Below, in pieces: positions 24,171-33,628 of a DNA stretch of 64,000 nt; position 1 is the stretch's first letter, and every line of letters starts with the position of its first letter. The notes below the pieces were generated by a model. That model was not told where the DNA came from and made no database searches. It was given only the letters and a program-made list of their open reading frames with translations. Location: the NCBI GenBank assembly GCA_017406985.1, contig JAFQXL010000004.1, positions 490,006 to 554,005 of the forward strand. The letters run 5' to 3'. Both the position numbers and the translations under genes were made by a program. The DNA comes from Candidatus Saccharimonadota bacterium (GTDB lineage Bacteria > Patescibacteriota > Saccharimonadia > Saccharimonadales > Saccharimonadaceae).

Positions 24171-25484
24171 ATGGAGAATCTTGAGAGAGAAGAAAAACTA
24201 GAGAAAAATAAATTTGAAGAGATTATTGACGAAATAAGCTCGACAGATGTGACGGTTTATGAGAGATTAAATGCGTCGAATGATAAAGAAGCGAAGGAAG
24301 AGTTTTTAGAAAATCCGGATTTGATTCATCCGCGAAATGAATACGGTAACTTAAAAATTGAGGAAGTCGGACAGAACTTAGAGAAGATAGAACAGATTAG
24401 GGAAGAAATGAAACGGAGTTGGTTGACGGACAAAGAAGAGAGATTAGCGGAAGTTTTAATAGATGAGAATCAGAAGAAGAACGATTTTTTGATGGCGAAC
24501 TATGCGTATAATAACGCTACAACGCCAGAAGAAAGATTAAAAGCTGCGGAGTGGCATAAGGAGGCGAATGAGGCGCTTTATGGGAAAGTTGACGAGGGGA
24601 CGTTCTATGCGCTGTTAAGCGAGAAATTAGAGAAGGTAAAAGCGGATACTCCGGAGAAAAAGATGGAACTTGAGGCGTTAAAACTCGAGATTGGACCGAT
24701 TCCGGAGAACGGAATAGAGAGATTTAAGCCGAAAGAAGAGACGGTCCAGAGATTTTCGGAGATAGTAAATGATTTCTTCGGAGGATTTTTAAAACATATA
24801 CCAGAGAAAGAAGAACTGACTTCGGAGGAGATGGTCTCGACGATAAATGAGATCTTAACGGAGGAGATAGGAGAAGACGCGGGTTATGTTGCGAGAGTTG
24901 ACGAAAAAGCGTCAAATGCATCGGCAAATCATGAAGAGAGGGTAATAAAATTTCCAGAAGGGAAGACCTATCCGATTGATAAAGCGAAGGCTCTGATTTG
25001 TCATGAGCTTGGGACACACGTTCTAAGGGCGATTCCATATCTTGAGAATGATATTGAGGCGTTTTCAAAGGGATTACCAGGGAATGAGACGTTCGACGAA
25101 GGGGTGGCGAAATGTGTCGAGCAGGCGATAAAAGGGAAATATGAAGATTCGGGAATTGATCATTATATCAATATCGGTTTAGCAACGTTTAAGGGCAAAA
25201 ATTTTCGGGAGATTTATAATATCCAAACGAGTTTAAAGAGTCTTTCTGGAATGAAAAATACGACGACTTTAAACGCGGTTCAAAGATGTTTCAGGGGGAC
25301 GGGAGAACTTGTTAATAATAAGGATTTAGCGTATTATAATGGGGCGAATCGAGTCTGGAAGTATATCGAGGAAAATATTGATAATCCAGAGCTGATGGAT
25401 AATCTATTCTTGTCCGGAAAAGCGAATATTGAAGATAAAAATCAAGAGCGGTTAGTTTATGAAACGAAAACAGGCGGGATTTAG
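24171..25484 (+). CDS. DUF1704 / MATCAP-type zinc metallopeptidase
   Basis: 437 residues. The metallopeptidase helix ICHELGTHVLRAI (HExxTH, about residue 283) followed ~25 residues on by GNETFDEGVAKCVE matches the DUF1704 (KIAA0895/MATCAP) family, whose eukaryotic members remove C-terminal Tyr from tubulin. The N-terminal ~150 residues are helical and charged. There is no signal peptide, so it is cytoplasmic. The gene is 2 bp after the small transposase-like gene, so the two are cotranscribed. Substrate unknown. Confidence 0.75.
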   Translation: MENLEREEKLEKNKFEEIIDEISSTDVTVYERLNASNDKEAKEEFLENPDLIHPRNEYGNLKIEEVGQNLEKIEQIREEMKRSWLTDKEERLAEVLIDENQKKNDFLMANYAYNNATTPEERLKAAEWHKEANEALYGKVDEGTFYALLSEKLEKVKADTPEKKMELEALKLEIGPIPENGIERFKPKEETVQRFSEIVNDFFGGFLKHIPEKEELTSEEMVSTINEILTEEIGEDAGYVARVDEKASNASANHEERVIKFPEGKTYPIDKAKALICHELGTHVLRAIPYLENDIEAFSKGLPGNETFDEGVAKCVEQAIKGKYEDSGIDHYINIGLATFKGKNFREIYNIQTSLKSLSGMKNTTTLNAVQRCFRGTGELVNNKDLAYYNGANRVWKYIEENIDNPELMDNLFLSGKANIEDKNQERLVYETKTGGI

Positions 25485-26464
25485 TGTTTAATTTTACGGA
25501 CGGCGCGGTTAGCTTTTCTTAACATTTCATAAAGGCGGTATTTTACTGGGTTTAAGATAATATCGTAAGTTCCAGAATAATTAACCTCACGGCCGCCGAA
25601 GCTCATCTTATACTGTGTAAAGCCATACCAAGGATGATTTTCGTCGGTAGATTTTGTAATGCCCCAGAAATCGAAAAACTTTTTACCCTCGTTTTTTGCG
25701 TCTAAAATCATTTGAACGAGGAGGATATTTCCGGCGCGGAGTTTTCGGTGTTCAGAATCGGTCGCGGCGTGGGCGTAATAACGAGTATCTTTAAAATCAT
25801 AAATTAGGCTAGCGCCAATTGGGATTTTTATGAGTTTTTCAGGATTTTCGGGATTTTCTGGTTCTTCAACTTCGCAGATGTAAAGAGTAGCAAAGCCGGA
25901 TTTAAGCTGATTTTTAAGATGGTTCTCGTCTTGAGGCGTGAAATTGTCTTTTTCGCCAATTTCTTTTAAGAACTTGGTCAAAATACCGATTTCTTCGGGG
26001 TTTTTCGTCGTTCTAATAGAGATATTTTTATTAGCGCGATTTTTCCAGTTTCGGACTTTAGTCTTTTCAATCCCGTCTAAAAGTTCTTCTTCAGGAATAT
26101 CTAAATCTAGGACCCAAGTATCTTTCGGATCGAGATCGTGAGACTTTTTACTATTGGCCTTTAGATTTTTAGCGATTTTAGCGATTTTCGAGGCCTCTAG
26201 AGCGATTGTCGGTTCAATCCTGATAGCATAAGCGTTTTTATTTTTTGCAAGCGTTTTGAGGGCTTTTAGAGCCTCGTTTAAAGATTTCTCAGGATTCTTC
26301 TCATTTAAAGTTGGTCCGTAAGGAAGATAAAGATAATTTCCGAGCGGAGTATGATTTAGGATTACGAGAGCGTTAAAATTTTCGCCTTTTTCACGAAAAG
26401 TCGTTTTTCCTTCAAGATTTTCGTATTTTTCCCAATCCTCGCTTTGGAGAAGATGTTCATTCAT
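25481..26464 (-). CDS. FemAB-like peptidoglycan bridge aminoacyltransferase
   Basis: 327 residues with two GNAT-like halves: NALVILNHTPLGNYLYLPYGPTL in the first; DLDIPEEELLDGIEKTKVRNWKNRA in the middle; YYAHAATDSEHRKLRAGNILLVQMILDAK and FFDFWGITKSTDENHPWYGFTQYKMSFGG in the second. These match FemX/FemAB, which add amino acids from aminoacyl-tRNA to lipid II. It suggests the organism makes cross-bridged peptidoglycan. Convergent 4-bp overlap with the gene before. Confidence 0.87.
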   Translation of the reverse strand: MNEHLLQSEDWEKYENLEGKTTFREKGENFNALVILNHTPLGNYLYLPYGPTLNEKNPEKSLNEALKALKTLAKNKNAYAIRIEPTIALEASKIAKIAKNLKANSKKSHDLDPKDTWVLDLDIPEEELLDGIEKTKVRNWKNRANKNISIRTTKNPEEIGILTKFLKEIGEKDNFTPQDENHLKNQLKSGFATLYICEVEEPENPENPEKLIKIPIGASLIYDFKDTRYYAHAATDSEHRKLRAGNILLVQMILDAKNEGKKFFDFWGITKSTDENHPWYGFTQYKMSFGGREVNYSGTYDIILNPVKYRLYEMLRKANRAVRKIKH

Positions 26465-26490
26465 ATAGGTATTATAGCATAAAAGGAAGA

Positions 26491-27012
26491 TTATTTTTCG
26501 GGGGTTATTTTATAGAGATACCAAGTTCCGGCTTTTTTCTCTGGTTTTAAGCTTTTTAGTTCGAAAGCGTTAGAGATAAAATAGAGAGGCTTTTTAAGGC
26601 GAGTTGCTTCTTTCTGAATTTTTCGATAGATTGGTTCGATATGGATTCCGACAGCGAAAGCATAAACTATAGTCGTTTCTTTCGGGAACTTAAAACTATA
26701 AAAATTCTGACATTTTACGGAAACTTTTGGGTTTTTGCGGAAGCGAAAACGAATAATATTCGCGAGGATTGGATTTAGCTCGATTCCGAGAGTTTTTGCG
26801 CCGGATTTAGAAGCGACATCGAGGATAACGCCGTCTCCGGCTCCGAGGTCGATAAGTAAGTCTTTATTGCTTAGAGGGTAGAGATTTTTTAAAGCTTTTT
26901 CAAAATCTTTCTTTAAAGTAGGGACATAAGGCGCGCCGGTAAGACTTGTAATAAGGAAAATACCGACGATAATTAAAATAATCCCAATAAGAATAAAGAC
27001 GAGAATTTCCAT
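26491..27012 (-). CDS. Membrane-anchored SAM-dependent methyltransferase-like protein
   Basis: 173 residues: one N-terminal transmembrane helix (ILVFILIGIILIIVGIFLI) then a Rossmann fold with LLIDLGAGDGVILDVASKSG (motif I) and LGIELNPILANIIRFRF. The fold is short (about 145 residues). It is similar to the small methyltransferases often annotated class I/DUF in CPR genomes. Acceptor unknown. Confidence 0.75.
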   Translation of the reverse strand: MEILVFILIGIILIIVGIFLITSLTGAPYVPTLKKDFEKALKNLYPLSNKDLLIDLGAGDGVILDVASKSGAKTLGIELNPILANIIRFRFRKNPKVSVKCQNFYSFKFPKETTIVYAFAVGIHIEPIYRKIQKEATRLKKPLYFISNAFELKSLKPEKKAGTWYLYKITPEK

Positions 27013-27074
27013 AGGATAATTATATCATATATGATATAATCTTTGTAAAATGTAACGGGAGATAAGTAGAAAAA

Positions 27075-27260
27075 ATGCCGAAATTTATGGCGTATGAGCC
27101 GAAGAAATGCTGGGTTGGGGAGACGCAGAAAATTTCTTATGCGACGCGTGAAGAGGCGGAAGTGGCGGCGAAAGTTGCGCAATATGACCACGGCGCGCCA
27201 GAACTTTCGGTCTATAAATGTGAATATGGTGACCATTGGCATCTATCTTCAAAAACTTAA
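27075..27260 (+). CDS. Small conserved-looking protein (61 aa)
   Basis: 61 residues, MPKFMAYEPKKCWVG...YKCEYGDHWHLSSKT. It has two Cys and three His residues but no clear zinc-finger spacing. GGGAG lies 14 bp before the ATG; TGATATAAT precedes at ~27030. It overlaps the stop of the convergent cutinase-like gene by 4 bp. The C-terminal Y-C-x-x-G-x-HWHL pattern is seen in small proteins of CPR and phage. Function unknown. Confidence 0.6.
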   Translation: MPKFMAYEPKKCWVGETQKISYATREEAEVAAKVAQYDHGAPELSVYKCEYGDHWHLSSKT

Positions 27261-28888
27261 ATTGAGCTACAATCGGGAGTCTTTGGATTTTCGGGTGAAA
27301 AAGTGTAAGTCTTTTTTAAAAGACGCTTTCCAGTTTCGTCAAAACCGACGATAATAATTGAATTTTCTTGAGACTCTAAAAGACCGGTAACCGTAATAGA
27401 CTTTTCTCTAGAAATTCCGTAAACAACGTCGTTTACGATAATTAAATTTAAGGTAGAAGTAAGATTGAAAGTTTTTGAGAAGAGTTTAGATTTTAGGGGA
27501 TAGTTCGACTGGTTTTTAGAGAGTTTAATTTTTGAAAAATCGTTTCCAATGGCGACGCCATTTGTTCCTTCGATTAAGAGCCGATTAAAATAAGTTGATT
27601 CTTCGCCCTTTCGGCTAATAACAGAGAATTTTACGTTATTTTCTTGCATTTTTTCGAGCGCTTCGCGGTAAGTTGAGCCGTCAAAGCCCTTACGATATTC
27701 TGGATAGATAATGTTTGTAATTAGGTAAATATTTTTCTCGGCGCCGGTTCTCCAATTAGCTCCTTCGGAAATTTTCGAGAGGGCGTAATAAATATTATTA
27801 TTTGAAGTGTCAAAATTATAACGTCGATAATTTTGATTTTTTAAGTTTAAATCGTCGATTTTCTTAGCTAAGTCGGTAGTCGAGAAATCAGAGACGAGTT
27901 CGAGCGGTTCGACATTTGGACTAAGGACGGAATAGACATTATAGAGAGCGACTCGCGCGCCCTTGTCTGTTAGTTCGACTAATTTTTCTTTTAAGTCTTC
28001 TGAGATTGAGTAGGTTTTTAAATCCGAACTAAATGTGCCGAATTGACTATAATCGAAAAGGACAACAATATCTTTTGGGGGAGTTTCGGAGATAAAAGCG
28101 GTAGTTTTTGAAGATTTTGTTAGTTTTTTAGCTTTTTCGGTAGAGATTTTTTCGGCGATGATTTCGGCGAATTTTTTATAACCGTTTTCGGAATCGTAAG
28201 AAAGATGAGCCTTCAAAGGATTAAACAGGTTTAAATCTGAGCCACACATAAAGTCATTTTGGTTACAGAAAGCACCGAGTTTATTGAGATAACTAGACTG
28301 TTGATAGGGAATTAAGGCGGTTAAAACTCCTTCTTCGACGTCGCAATCCGGAACATAGACACGATAATTCGAGAGACCGATTTTTTGGCAGGCACGGCTC
28401 CCCTCGGGAAGATAGAGCTTTGGATCGCCAAAAGTTCCGGCGTAGAGGATCTTGTCAGGATTCAGGTTTAAAAGGGATTTAGAAATTACCATTGCGCCCT
28501 GAGAATAGCCAGCGAGAATAAATTTTTTATTCGGACATCTTTTTGTTTCAGCTTCGATTTTTGATTTTAAATTTTTCATACCTTCTTCGACGGAACTTTT
28601 AAATTCATAAGATTCGCCGGCGGAAAGATAAGTAGAGAGAGCGGTCGAGAAATTAGCGACGGAGACGGCGGGATAATTTAAATCGGAAATGTCGTATTCT
28701 ATGTCGATCTTTTCGGATAAAGCGGATTTTAAGGCTCTAAAATCGCTATCTTCTTCGGATTGTCCAGAACCGCGAGCGAAAATAACTTCGAAATCGAGAC
28801 AATCATTATCGCCAGTTGAATTAACTGGGGAAGAGATAAAGAATAGTGGTATCAGAAATAAAGGAAGTAATCTAAAAAGAGACTTCAT
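27257..28888 (-). CDS. Secreted cutinase-like serine esterase with C-terminal vWA-like domain
   Basis: 543 residues. Signal peptide LFRLLPLFLIPLFFISSPVNS. The cutinase-type alpha/beta hydrolase domain (~30-255) shows FEVIFARGSGQSE, the nucleophile elbow ILAGYSQGAMVIS, a late Asp in PDCDVEEG and a His in KAHLSYDSENGYKKF, plus Cys pairs. After ~270 a vWA-like domain starts (DIVVLFDYSQFGTFSSDLK) with ALSKISEGANWRTGAEKNIYLITN. Cutinases act on esters, including actinobacterial envelope lipids, so host-surface action is an attractive inference. Confidence 0.78.
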   Translation of the reverse strand: MKSLFRLLPLFLIPLFFISSPVNSTGDNDCLDFEVIFARGSGQSEEDSDFRALKSALSEKIDIEYDISDLNYPAVSVANFSTALSTYLSAGESYEFKSSVEEGMKNLKSKIEAETKRCPNKKFILAGYSQGAMVISKSLLNLNPDKILYAGTFGDPKLYLPEGSRACQKIGLSNYRVYVPDCDVEEGVLTALIPYQQSSYLNKLGAFCNQNDFMCGSDLNLFNPLKAHLSYDSENGYKKFAEIIAEKISTEKAKKLTKSSKTTAFISETPPKDIVVLFDYSQFGTFSSDLKTYSISEDLKEKLVELTDKGARVALYNVYSVLSPNVEPLELVSDFSTTDLAKKIDDLNLKNQNYRRYNFDTSNNNIYYALSKISEGANWRTGAEKNIYLITNIIYPEYRKGFDGSTYREALEKMQENNVKFSVISRKGEESTYFNRLLIEGTNGVAIGNDFSKIKLSKNQSNYPLKSKLFSKTFNLTSTLNLIIVNDVVYGISREKSITVTGLLESQENSIIIVGFDETGKRLLKKTYTFSPENPKTPDCSSI

Positions 28889-29030
28889 AAAAACTCCTAA
28901 AATTTATAAGTCTCTTAATAAAATTCGCAAGTAATTTTATCTTAACAAAACTTTTTTAGAAAGACAAGCACGAGCATTTTCTCTAATAAAGAGAGTGTGA
29001 TATACTAGAGGAAAATAAGAGAGGTAAGAG

Positions 29031-29570
29031 ATGAGCAAAAAACTTTCTTGGGACGAATATTTTATGGGAATTGCGGAGGAGGTTGCAAAAAAGTCGAAAG
29101 ACCCCTCGTCGCAAAATGGGTGTGTGATTATTGACGAGAGGAAACGCCCAGTTTCTTTCGGATATAACGGGACAATTCAAGGGGCGGACGAGTCGAAAAT
29201 GACGTTATCTGAGCGTCCAATGAAATATTATTTCGCGATTCATTCAGAGATGAACGCGTTAATTTTTGCGGGACGAGATTTAACTGGTTGTACACTGTAT
29301 AATAAGATGGCGACTTGTGAAAACTGTCTAAAATATTGTCTTCAAGCGGGGATAAAACGCTTTGTTTATAAAGAACTGCGCGTCCATTCGCACGGAAAAG
29401 CAAAATCAATGACGACAATAGATACGGACGAGGCGATTATTAGATTACTTGCGGCTTGTCCAGAGGTAGAAACGCTGAATATCTCAAACGGAAAAACTTA
29501 TACGGAAGATATTTTGAGCTCTTATGAAAAAGATAGCCCAGAATATGAGCGTCTAATTAAGTGGATTTAG
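29031..29570 (+). CDS. dCMP deaminase-like protein
   Basis: 179 residues with the zinc motifs HSEMNALIF (HxE) and ATCENCLKYC (PCxxC-like, here TCENC), after WDEYFMGIAEEVAKKSKDPSSQNGCVI, which is the ComEB/dCMP deaminase start. It converts dCMP to dUMP for thymidylate supply. With tdk and the other deaminase in this window it fits a salvage-based nucleotide economy. TGATATACT and GAGAGG lie upstream. Confidence 0.87.
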   Translation: MSKKLSWDEYFMGIAEEVAKKSKDPSSQNGCVIIDERKRPVSFGYNGTIQGADESKMTLSERPMKYYFAIHSEMNALIFAGRDLTGCTLYNKMATCENCLKYCLQAGIKRFVYKELRVHSHGKAKSMTTIDTDEAIIRLLAACPEVETLNISNGKTYTEDILSSYEKDSPEYERLIKWI

Positions 29571-30304
29571 AGATTTTTCTTGATTGTTTCGGCAAGTACA
29601 ATCGGACATTCATAGTTAATTAAATGTCCGGAATTTTTGAGGAAAATCGGCTTAGTTTTGAATTTTTTTGCGACTTCTCTAATCTGTTTCTGGCTGTTTA
29701 ATTTATCGGACTCGCCGGCGATAAAAACGGCTTTTTTCTGAAAGTTAAAATCGGAAATCGAGAAAGAAATACTGAATTTTGCGGCTTTAGCGGAGTCGCT
29801 CTTTTTCGTGAATTTTTTAGAACATTTATAAGTAATAGCTAAAACTTCTTTTAGAGTTTCTTTGTCTTTTTGGACAAGGAGATATTTTGTTGTAAGGTAG
29901 CCGATTAATTTATTCGGGAGAATCGCGGTTAAGGGGGCGAGATTACAGATAAATTTCGGCGGAGTTACGCAAATCGGAGAGAGAAAAAAGATTTTTTCGT
30001 TAATTAACTCGGGGTATTTTTCGGCGGTAGCGGCGGAGATAATCGAGCCCATAGAGTGTCCAATTAAGATAGGATGGTCGAGTTTCTTCTCTAAAATATA
30101 GTCCGCGAGCCACTTTGCGTAGGCGTCGGCGGTATGTTCTTCTAATTTTGGAAGTTTCTCCCTCCCAGTATTAAAAGCCGGCGGGATGTCGGGGGAGAAA
30201 CACTCATAACCTAAGGCTTCAAAAAACTTCTTCGTCTCGAGAAGACCGAGATGGTTTCCGCGAAAACCGTGGACAAAAAGAAGCGGAGGCTTTTTCTCGG
30301 TCAT
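29567..30304 (-). CDS. Alpha/beta hydrolase
   Basis: 245 residues: LLFVHGFRGNHLG oxyanion region, nucleophile elbow ILIGHSMGSIISA, FIAGESDKLNS and a C-terminal His in NSGHLINYE. No signal peptide. Its start follows the glutaredoxin stop directly and it overlaps the dCMP deaminase by 4 bp at its end. Substrate unknown. Confidence 0.85.
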   Translation of the reverse strand: MTEKKPPLLFVHGFRGNHLGLLETKKFFEALGYECFSPDIPPAFNTGREKLPKLEEHTADAYAKWLADYILEKKLDHPILIGHSMGSIISAATAEKYPELINEKIFFLSPICVTPPKFICNLAPLTAILPNKLIGYLTTKYLLVQKDKETLKEVLAITYKCSKKFTKKSDSAKAAKFSISFSISDFNFQKKAVFIAGESDKLNSQKQIREVAKKFKTKPIFLKNSGHLINYECPIVLAETIKKNL

Positions 30305-30526
30305 TTAAGCCGCCAATTCTTTTAGAGCCTTTTTAAGAGCCGGGCGATCAAAACCAAGGATTTCTCTAGTCGAGCCATCTGGCATATCGATACGAGTTAC
30401 AGGGACGCCAGAAATAGTCGGATCTTCATTAGCAGAATGTTCCTCATACTCTATACCCTGTTCGTCGAGCCACTCCATAAGAGCGTGACAATAAACACAA
30501 GTGTCGGTTGTATAAATCTTAATCAT
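30305..30526 (-). CDS. Glutaredoxin-like protein
   Basis: 73 residues with the active site TTDTCVYCHALMEWL (CVYC instead of CPYC) and the GSH-binding TISGVPVTRI cis-Pro. Leaderless promoter (TGTTATAAT 8 bp before the ATG). It forms an operon with the hydrolase. Confidence 0.88.
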   Translation of the reverse strand: MIKIYTTDTCVYCHALMEWLDEQGIEYEEHSANEDPTISGVPVTRIDMPDGSTREILGFDRPALKKALKELAA

Positions 30527-30731
30527 ACTTATATTATAACATATATTGTATTACTCGTCGGAAAGCGATTATGCTTGCAATGGGTTTTTAGATTTGATAT
30601 TTTAGGGTTAGGTATTTCTGCCTTAAGCTCTGAACCAACACATTTTTTAGAAAATGTAGCCAGAGGAGAAGCGCCTATCTTCATTTTTGAAGTGAAGAAT
30701 GTTATAATTTTATAAAATATTAGGAGGTGTT

Positions 30732-31763
30732 ATGACAAAGTCTAATTCGGCTGAAAAGACGGTAAAGGCAGAAAAAAATGATGGAAAAAGTGAGGCTTTA
30801 AAACTCGCAGTAGCACAGATTACGAAACAGTTTGGCGAAGGCTCGATTATGAAACTTGGCGAAACGAAGAAAATCGACGTTGAGTTAATTAAAACTGGTT
30901 CGCTTAGTCTTGATTTAGCGCTCGGAGGAGGATATCCGAAGGGAAGAATTATTGAGATTTATGGCCCAGAGTCTTCCGGTAAGACAACGTTAGCTCTACA
31001 CGCGATTTCTGAAATTCAGAAAACTGGCGGACAGGCGGCGTTTATCGACGCGGAGCATGCGCTAGATCCGGCTTACGCAAAACGCATTGGGGTAGATACA
31101 GAAAATCTTTTGATTTCCCAACCGGATAACGGGGAACAGGCGCTTGAAATTTGTGAGACGCTTGTTCGCTCTGGGGCAGTTGATTTAATTGTGGTTGATT
31201 CGGTTGCGGCGCTTGTTCCGCAGGCGGAGATTGATGGTGATATGGGCGATGCGCAGATGGGTCTTCAAGCACGCTTAATGTCTCAGGCGATGCGAAAGTT
31301 AACGGGGATTATATCAAAATCGAAAGCGACAGTTATATTTATTAACCAGATTCGAATGAAGATTGGGGTTATGTTCGGAAATCCGGAGACGACTACTGGC
31401 GGTAACGCTCTTAAGTTTTACGCTTCGGTTCGAATTGATATTCGTCGAATTGGACAAATTAAAAATGGCGATAATATTGCTGGAAATAGAACAAAAGTTA
31501 AGATTGTAAAAAATAAAATTGCGGCGCCATTCAGGACAGCGGAATTTGATATCATGTATAACGAAGGGATTTCGAAAACTGGCGATATTCTCGACCTCGC
31601 GGTACAATATGGCGTAGTCGAGAAAGCTGGAGCGTTCTTAAAATATAAGGGTGAGACAATTGGACAAGGTCGCGAAACGGTAAAAAAGATTTTTGCGGAA
31701 AAGCCTGAGCTAATGGCAGAAATTGAAAAACAGGTACGCGAAAAAGCGGCGGAGGAAATTTGA
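30732..31763 (+). CDS. recA: Recombinase RecA
   Basis: 343 residues. Walker [10 protein letters not shown], Walker [11 protein letters not shown], loop L1/L2 region [20 protein letters not shown] and [18 protein letters not shown]. Filament-forming ATPase for homologous recombination and LexA-type induction. It has AGGAGG before the ATG and a TGTTATAAT promoter. The 205-bp gap upstream carries a small hairpin (ACATTTT TTAG AAAATGT) but no LexA-like box that I can identify. Confidence 0.97.
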   Translation: MTKSNSAEKTVKAEKNDGKSEALKLAVAQITKQFGEGSIMKLGETKKIDVELIKTGSLSLDLALGGGYPKGRIIEIYGPESSGKTTLALHAISEIQKTGGQAAFIDAEHALDPAYAKRIGVDTENLLISQPDNGEQALEICETLVRSGAVDLIVVDSVAALVPQAEIDGDMGDAQMGLQARLMSQAMRKLTGIISKSKATVIFINQIRMKIGVMFGNPETTTGGNALKFYASVRIDIRRIGQIKNGDNIAGNRTKVKIVKNKIAAPFRTAEFDIMYNEGISKTGDILDLAVQYGVVEKAGAFLKYKGETIGQGRETVKKIFAEKPELMAEIEKQVREKAAEEI

Positions 31764-32329
31764 TGGAACACGTGGGAGAGCGATGGCAGGAGTTTAATGC
31801 GCGTGATGAACGTATAGAGAACGGCGGAAGAGATCCTAGGTTAGGAAATCCAGATAAGGGTGATGACGTCTATGTTAGCGTTGCGATAGTTTGGTTATTT
31901 AGAAGAACTAAAAACGGAATTGAAGTTTTATTTCAACAGCGTTCGGAGAAAGTTGATAGATACCCTGGCGATTGGGATATTGCGGCTGGTGGACATATTA
32001 ATTATGGCGAATCGGTAGTTGATGCAGCGGTACGCGAAGCGAAAGAAGAGATTGGGGCGGAAATTACGGCAGATATGCTACATTTTGTGGTTTCGACCCC
32101 GAGCTTGTTTAAGAACAATATTCTGAGGGAGTTTGTTTGTGATTATACAGGACAGCCGGAGAATTTTCATTTTGATGATGGCGAAGTTTCTCAAGTAAAG
32201 TGGGTGCCATTATCTGAATTTGACGATTTTATATTAAAAAATGCAAAAAAGCCACTAAAAGAAGATGTAGAGATTCGTTCATTAGTTAAGAAACGTTTAA
32301 TGACTTATGGAGATAGTGAGTCCTCTTAG
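31763..32329 (+). CDS. NUDIX hydrolase
   Basis: 188 residues. Nudix box GGHINYGESVVDAAVREAKEEIGA matches GX5EX7REUXEEXGU. Its ATG overlaps the recA TGA (TGATG), so translation is coupled. By family it hydrolyses nucleoside-diphosphate derivatives; the isopentenyl-isomerase-like segment (RYPGDWDIAAGGH) suggests the Idi/YfcD-type subgroup. Its position between recA and recX hints at a DNA-damage or nucleotide-pool role. Confidence 0.88.
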   Translation: MEHVGERWQEFNARDERIENGGRDPRLGNPDKGDDVYVSVAIVWLFRRTKNGIEVLFQQRSEKVDRYPGDWDIAAGGHINYGESVVDAAVREAKEEIGAEITADMLHFVVSTPSLFKNNILREFVCDYTGQPENFHFDDGEVSQVKWVPLSEFDDFILKNAKKPLKEDVEIRSLVKKRLMTYGDSESS

Positions 32330-33131
32330 GGTAACGGATATTCGGGTAGCTTCGCGCGATACTTCTAGGGTTAATGTTTTTCTTGATGGGAAATTTGCGT
32401 TCTCTTTAACGCTAGCACAAGTTGTTGATTTAGGAATTAAAGTTGGGAGAACCTATTCTGAAGAGGAAATTTCGAAGTTTCGGTCGGCGTCTGATTTTGG
32501 AAAGCTCTATCAGAGGAGTTTAGAATATGCGCTTTTACGTCCACGTTCTGAGAAAGAGATGCGAGATTTTTTAGTTCGGAAAAAGCAAAAGAGAGAGATT
32601 GAACAGAAGAGATATGACGAGTTTATGGCTCGGCTAGATTTGGACCCGGAATATCGAGAAAAAGTAAAAGAAATTCGAGCTTCGGTTCGTGAGAAAAACC
32701 AAAAAGCGCGAGAAAGAGATTTTACGGAAGATAATCGATTTGAATATGTCGGGCGAGTCTCGACGGGGTTGCCGAGAAAGCCTGGAGCAGCGATTTCTGA
32801 AGCAGATATTTCAAACGTAGTTTCGAAATTAGTTTCTAACGGGATTGTCGACGATAAGAATTTTGCGAGATTTTTCGTCGAGAATCGGAACAGAATTAAA
32901 GGAACTTCAGAGAAAAAGTTAAGACTGGAACTTCGAGCTAAAGGAATTTCTGACGAAATTGTTTCGGAAGTTTTAGCAGCGGACGAGTTTGGCGAGAAAA
33001 TTCGAGACGACAGGGAAGAAATTGTGAAAATAATTGAGAAAAAACGCCGACGAGGATATGATGACCAAAAATTAACTGGTTATCTTCTTCGACAAGGGTT
33101 TTCTTATGAATTGATTAGAGAGATGTTGTAG
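32307..33131 (+). CDS. recX: Regulatory protein RecX
   Basis: 274 residues, overlapping the nudix gene by 23 bp. RecX repeats are seen in SLEYALLRPRSEKEMRDFLVRK, in ISNVVSKLVSNGIVDDKNFARFFVENRN...SEKKLRLELRAKGI and in DDQKLTGYLLRQGFSYELI. A charged insertion of about 75 residues (~95-170) separates the first and second repeats. RecX limits RecA filaments; it is cotranscribed with recA. Confidence 0.85.
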   Translation: MEIVSPLRVTDIRVASRDTSRVNVFLDGKFAFSLTLAQVVDLGIKVGRTYSEEEISKFRSASDFGKLYQRSLEYALLRPRSEKEMRDFLVRKKQKREIEQKRYDEFMARLDLDPEYREKVKEIRASVREKNQKARERDFTEDNRFEYVGRVSTGLPRKPGAAISEADISNVVSKLVSNGIVDDKNFARFFVENRNRIKGTSEKKLRLELRAKGISDEIVSEVLAADEFGEKIRDDREEIVKIIEKKRRRGYDDQKLTGYLLRQGFSYELIREML

Positions 33132-33202
33132 TTAAGCTAAAAACCTTGGCTCTTGAAAATGATTATGTTTTTCGGTATAATTAGAGTAATTTAGGAGGAA
33201 AA

Positions 33203-33628
33203 ATGATTAAAATCGACGAGAGATTCCTCGACGAGGTGGGGTTAACACAGATGCCGGCGAACAAGAAGGCGGAGTTTATTGCGCAGACGCAAGAAGAACT
33301 CGAAAATCGTGTGGGCGAGAAAATGAGCGAAGGAATGACGTTAAATCAGCTTCGCGAATTCGACGGGATTATGAATAATGACCGAAATACAATGATTCAT
33401 GTTTTGTCTCAAATCGGAGATTATCGAGAAGACGAGCTATATCAGAAGTTATTAAAGAGACACGGAGTCGAAGAGGGGACACTCGAGATTCTCGGGGAAT
33501 ATCTTTCGGTAAAATGGATTCAGATTAATCGTCCGGACTATGCGAAAATTACATCGAGCGTCGCGTCGGAACTAAAAAATGAGATCTTGGGGTCTAGAGA
33601 ACAGATCTTAGCGTCGGTAACCGTTTAG
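33203..33628 (+). CDS. Conserved CPR-type helical protein (DUF5663-like)
   Basis: 141 residues, all helical, no membrane segment. The start FLDEVGLTQMPANKKAEFIAQTQEELENRVGEKM resembles DUF5663, a family common in CPR genomes. GGAGG before the ATG, own promoter (CGGTATAATT). Its end overlaps fmt by 21 bp on the other strand. Confidence 0.6.
   Translation: MIKIDERFLDEVGLTQMPANKKAEFIAQTQEELENRVGEKMSEGMTLNQLREFDGIMNNDRNTMIHVLSQIGDYREDELYQKLLKRHGVEEGTLEILGEYLSVKWIQINRPDYAKITSSVASELKNEILGSREQILASVTV

Noticed and set aside
30540..30731. Riboswitch or LexA box upstream of recA
   Set aside because: Only one small hairpin and a promoter are clear; no conserved riboswitch core or LexA-like palindrome could be recognised.
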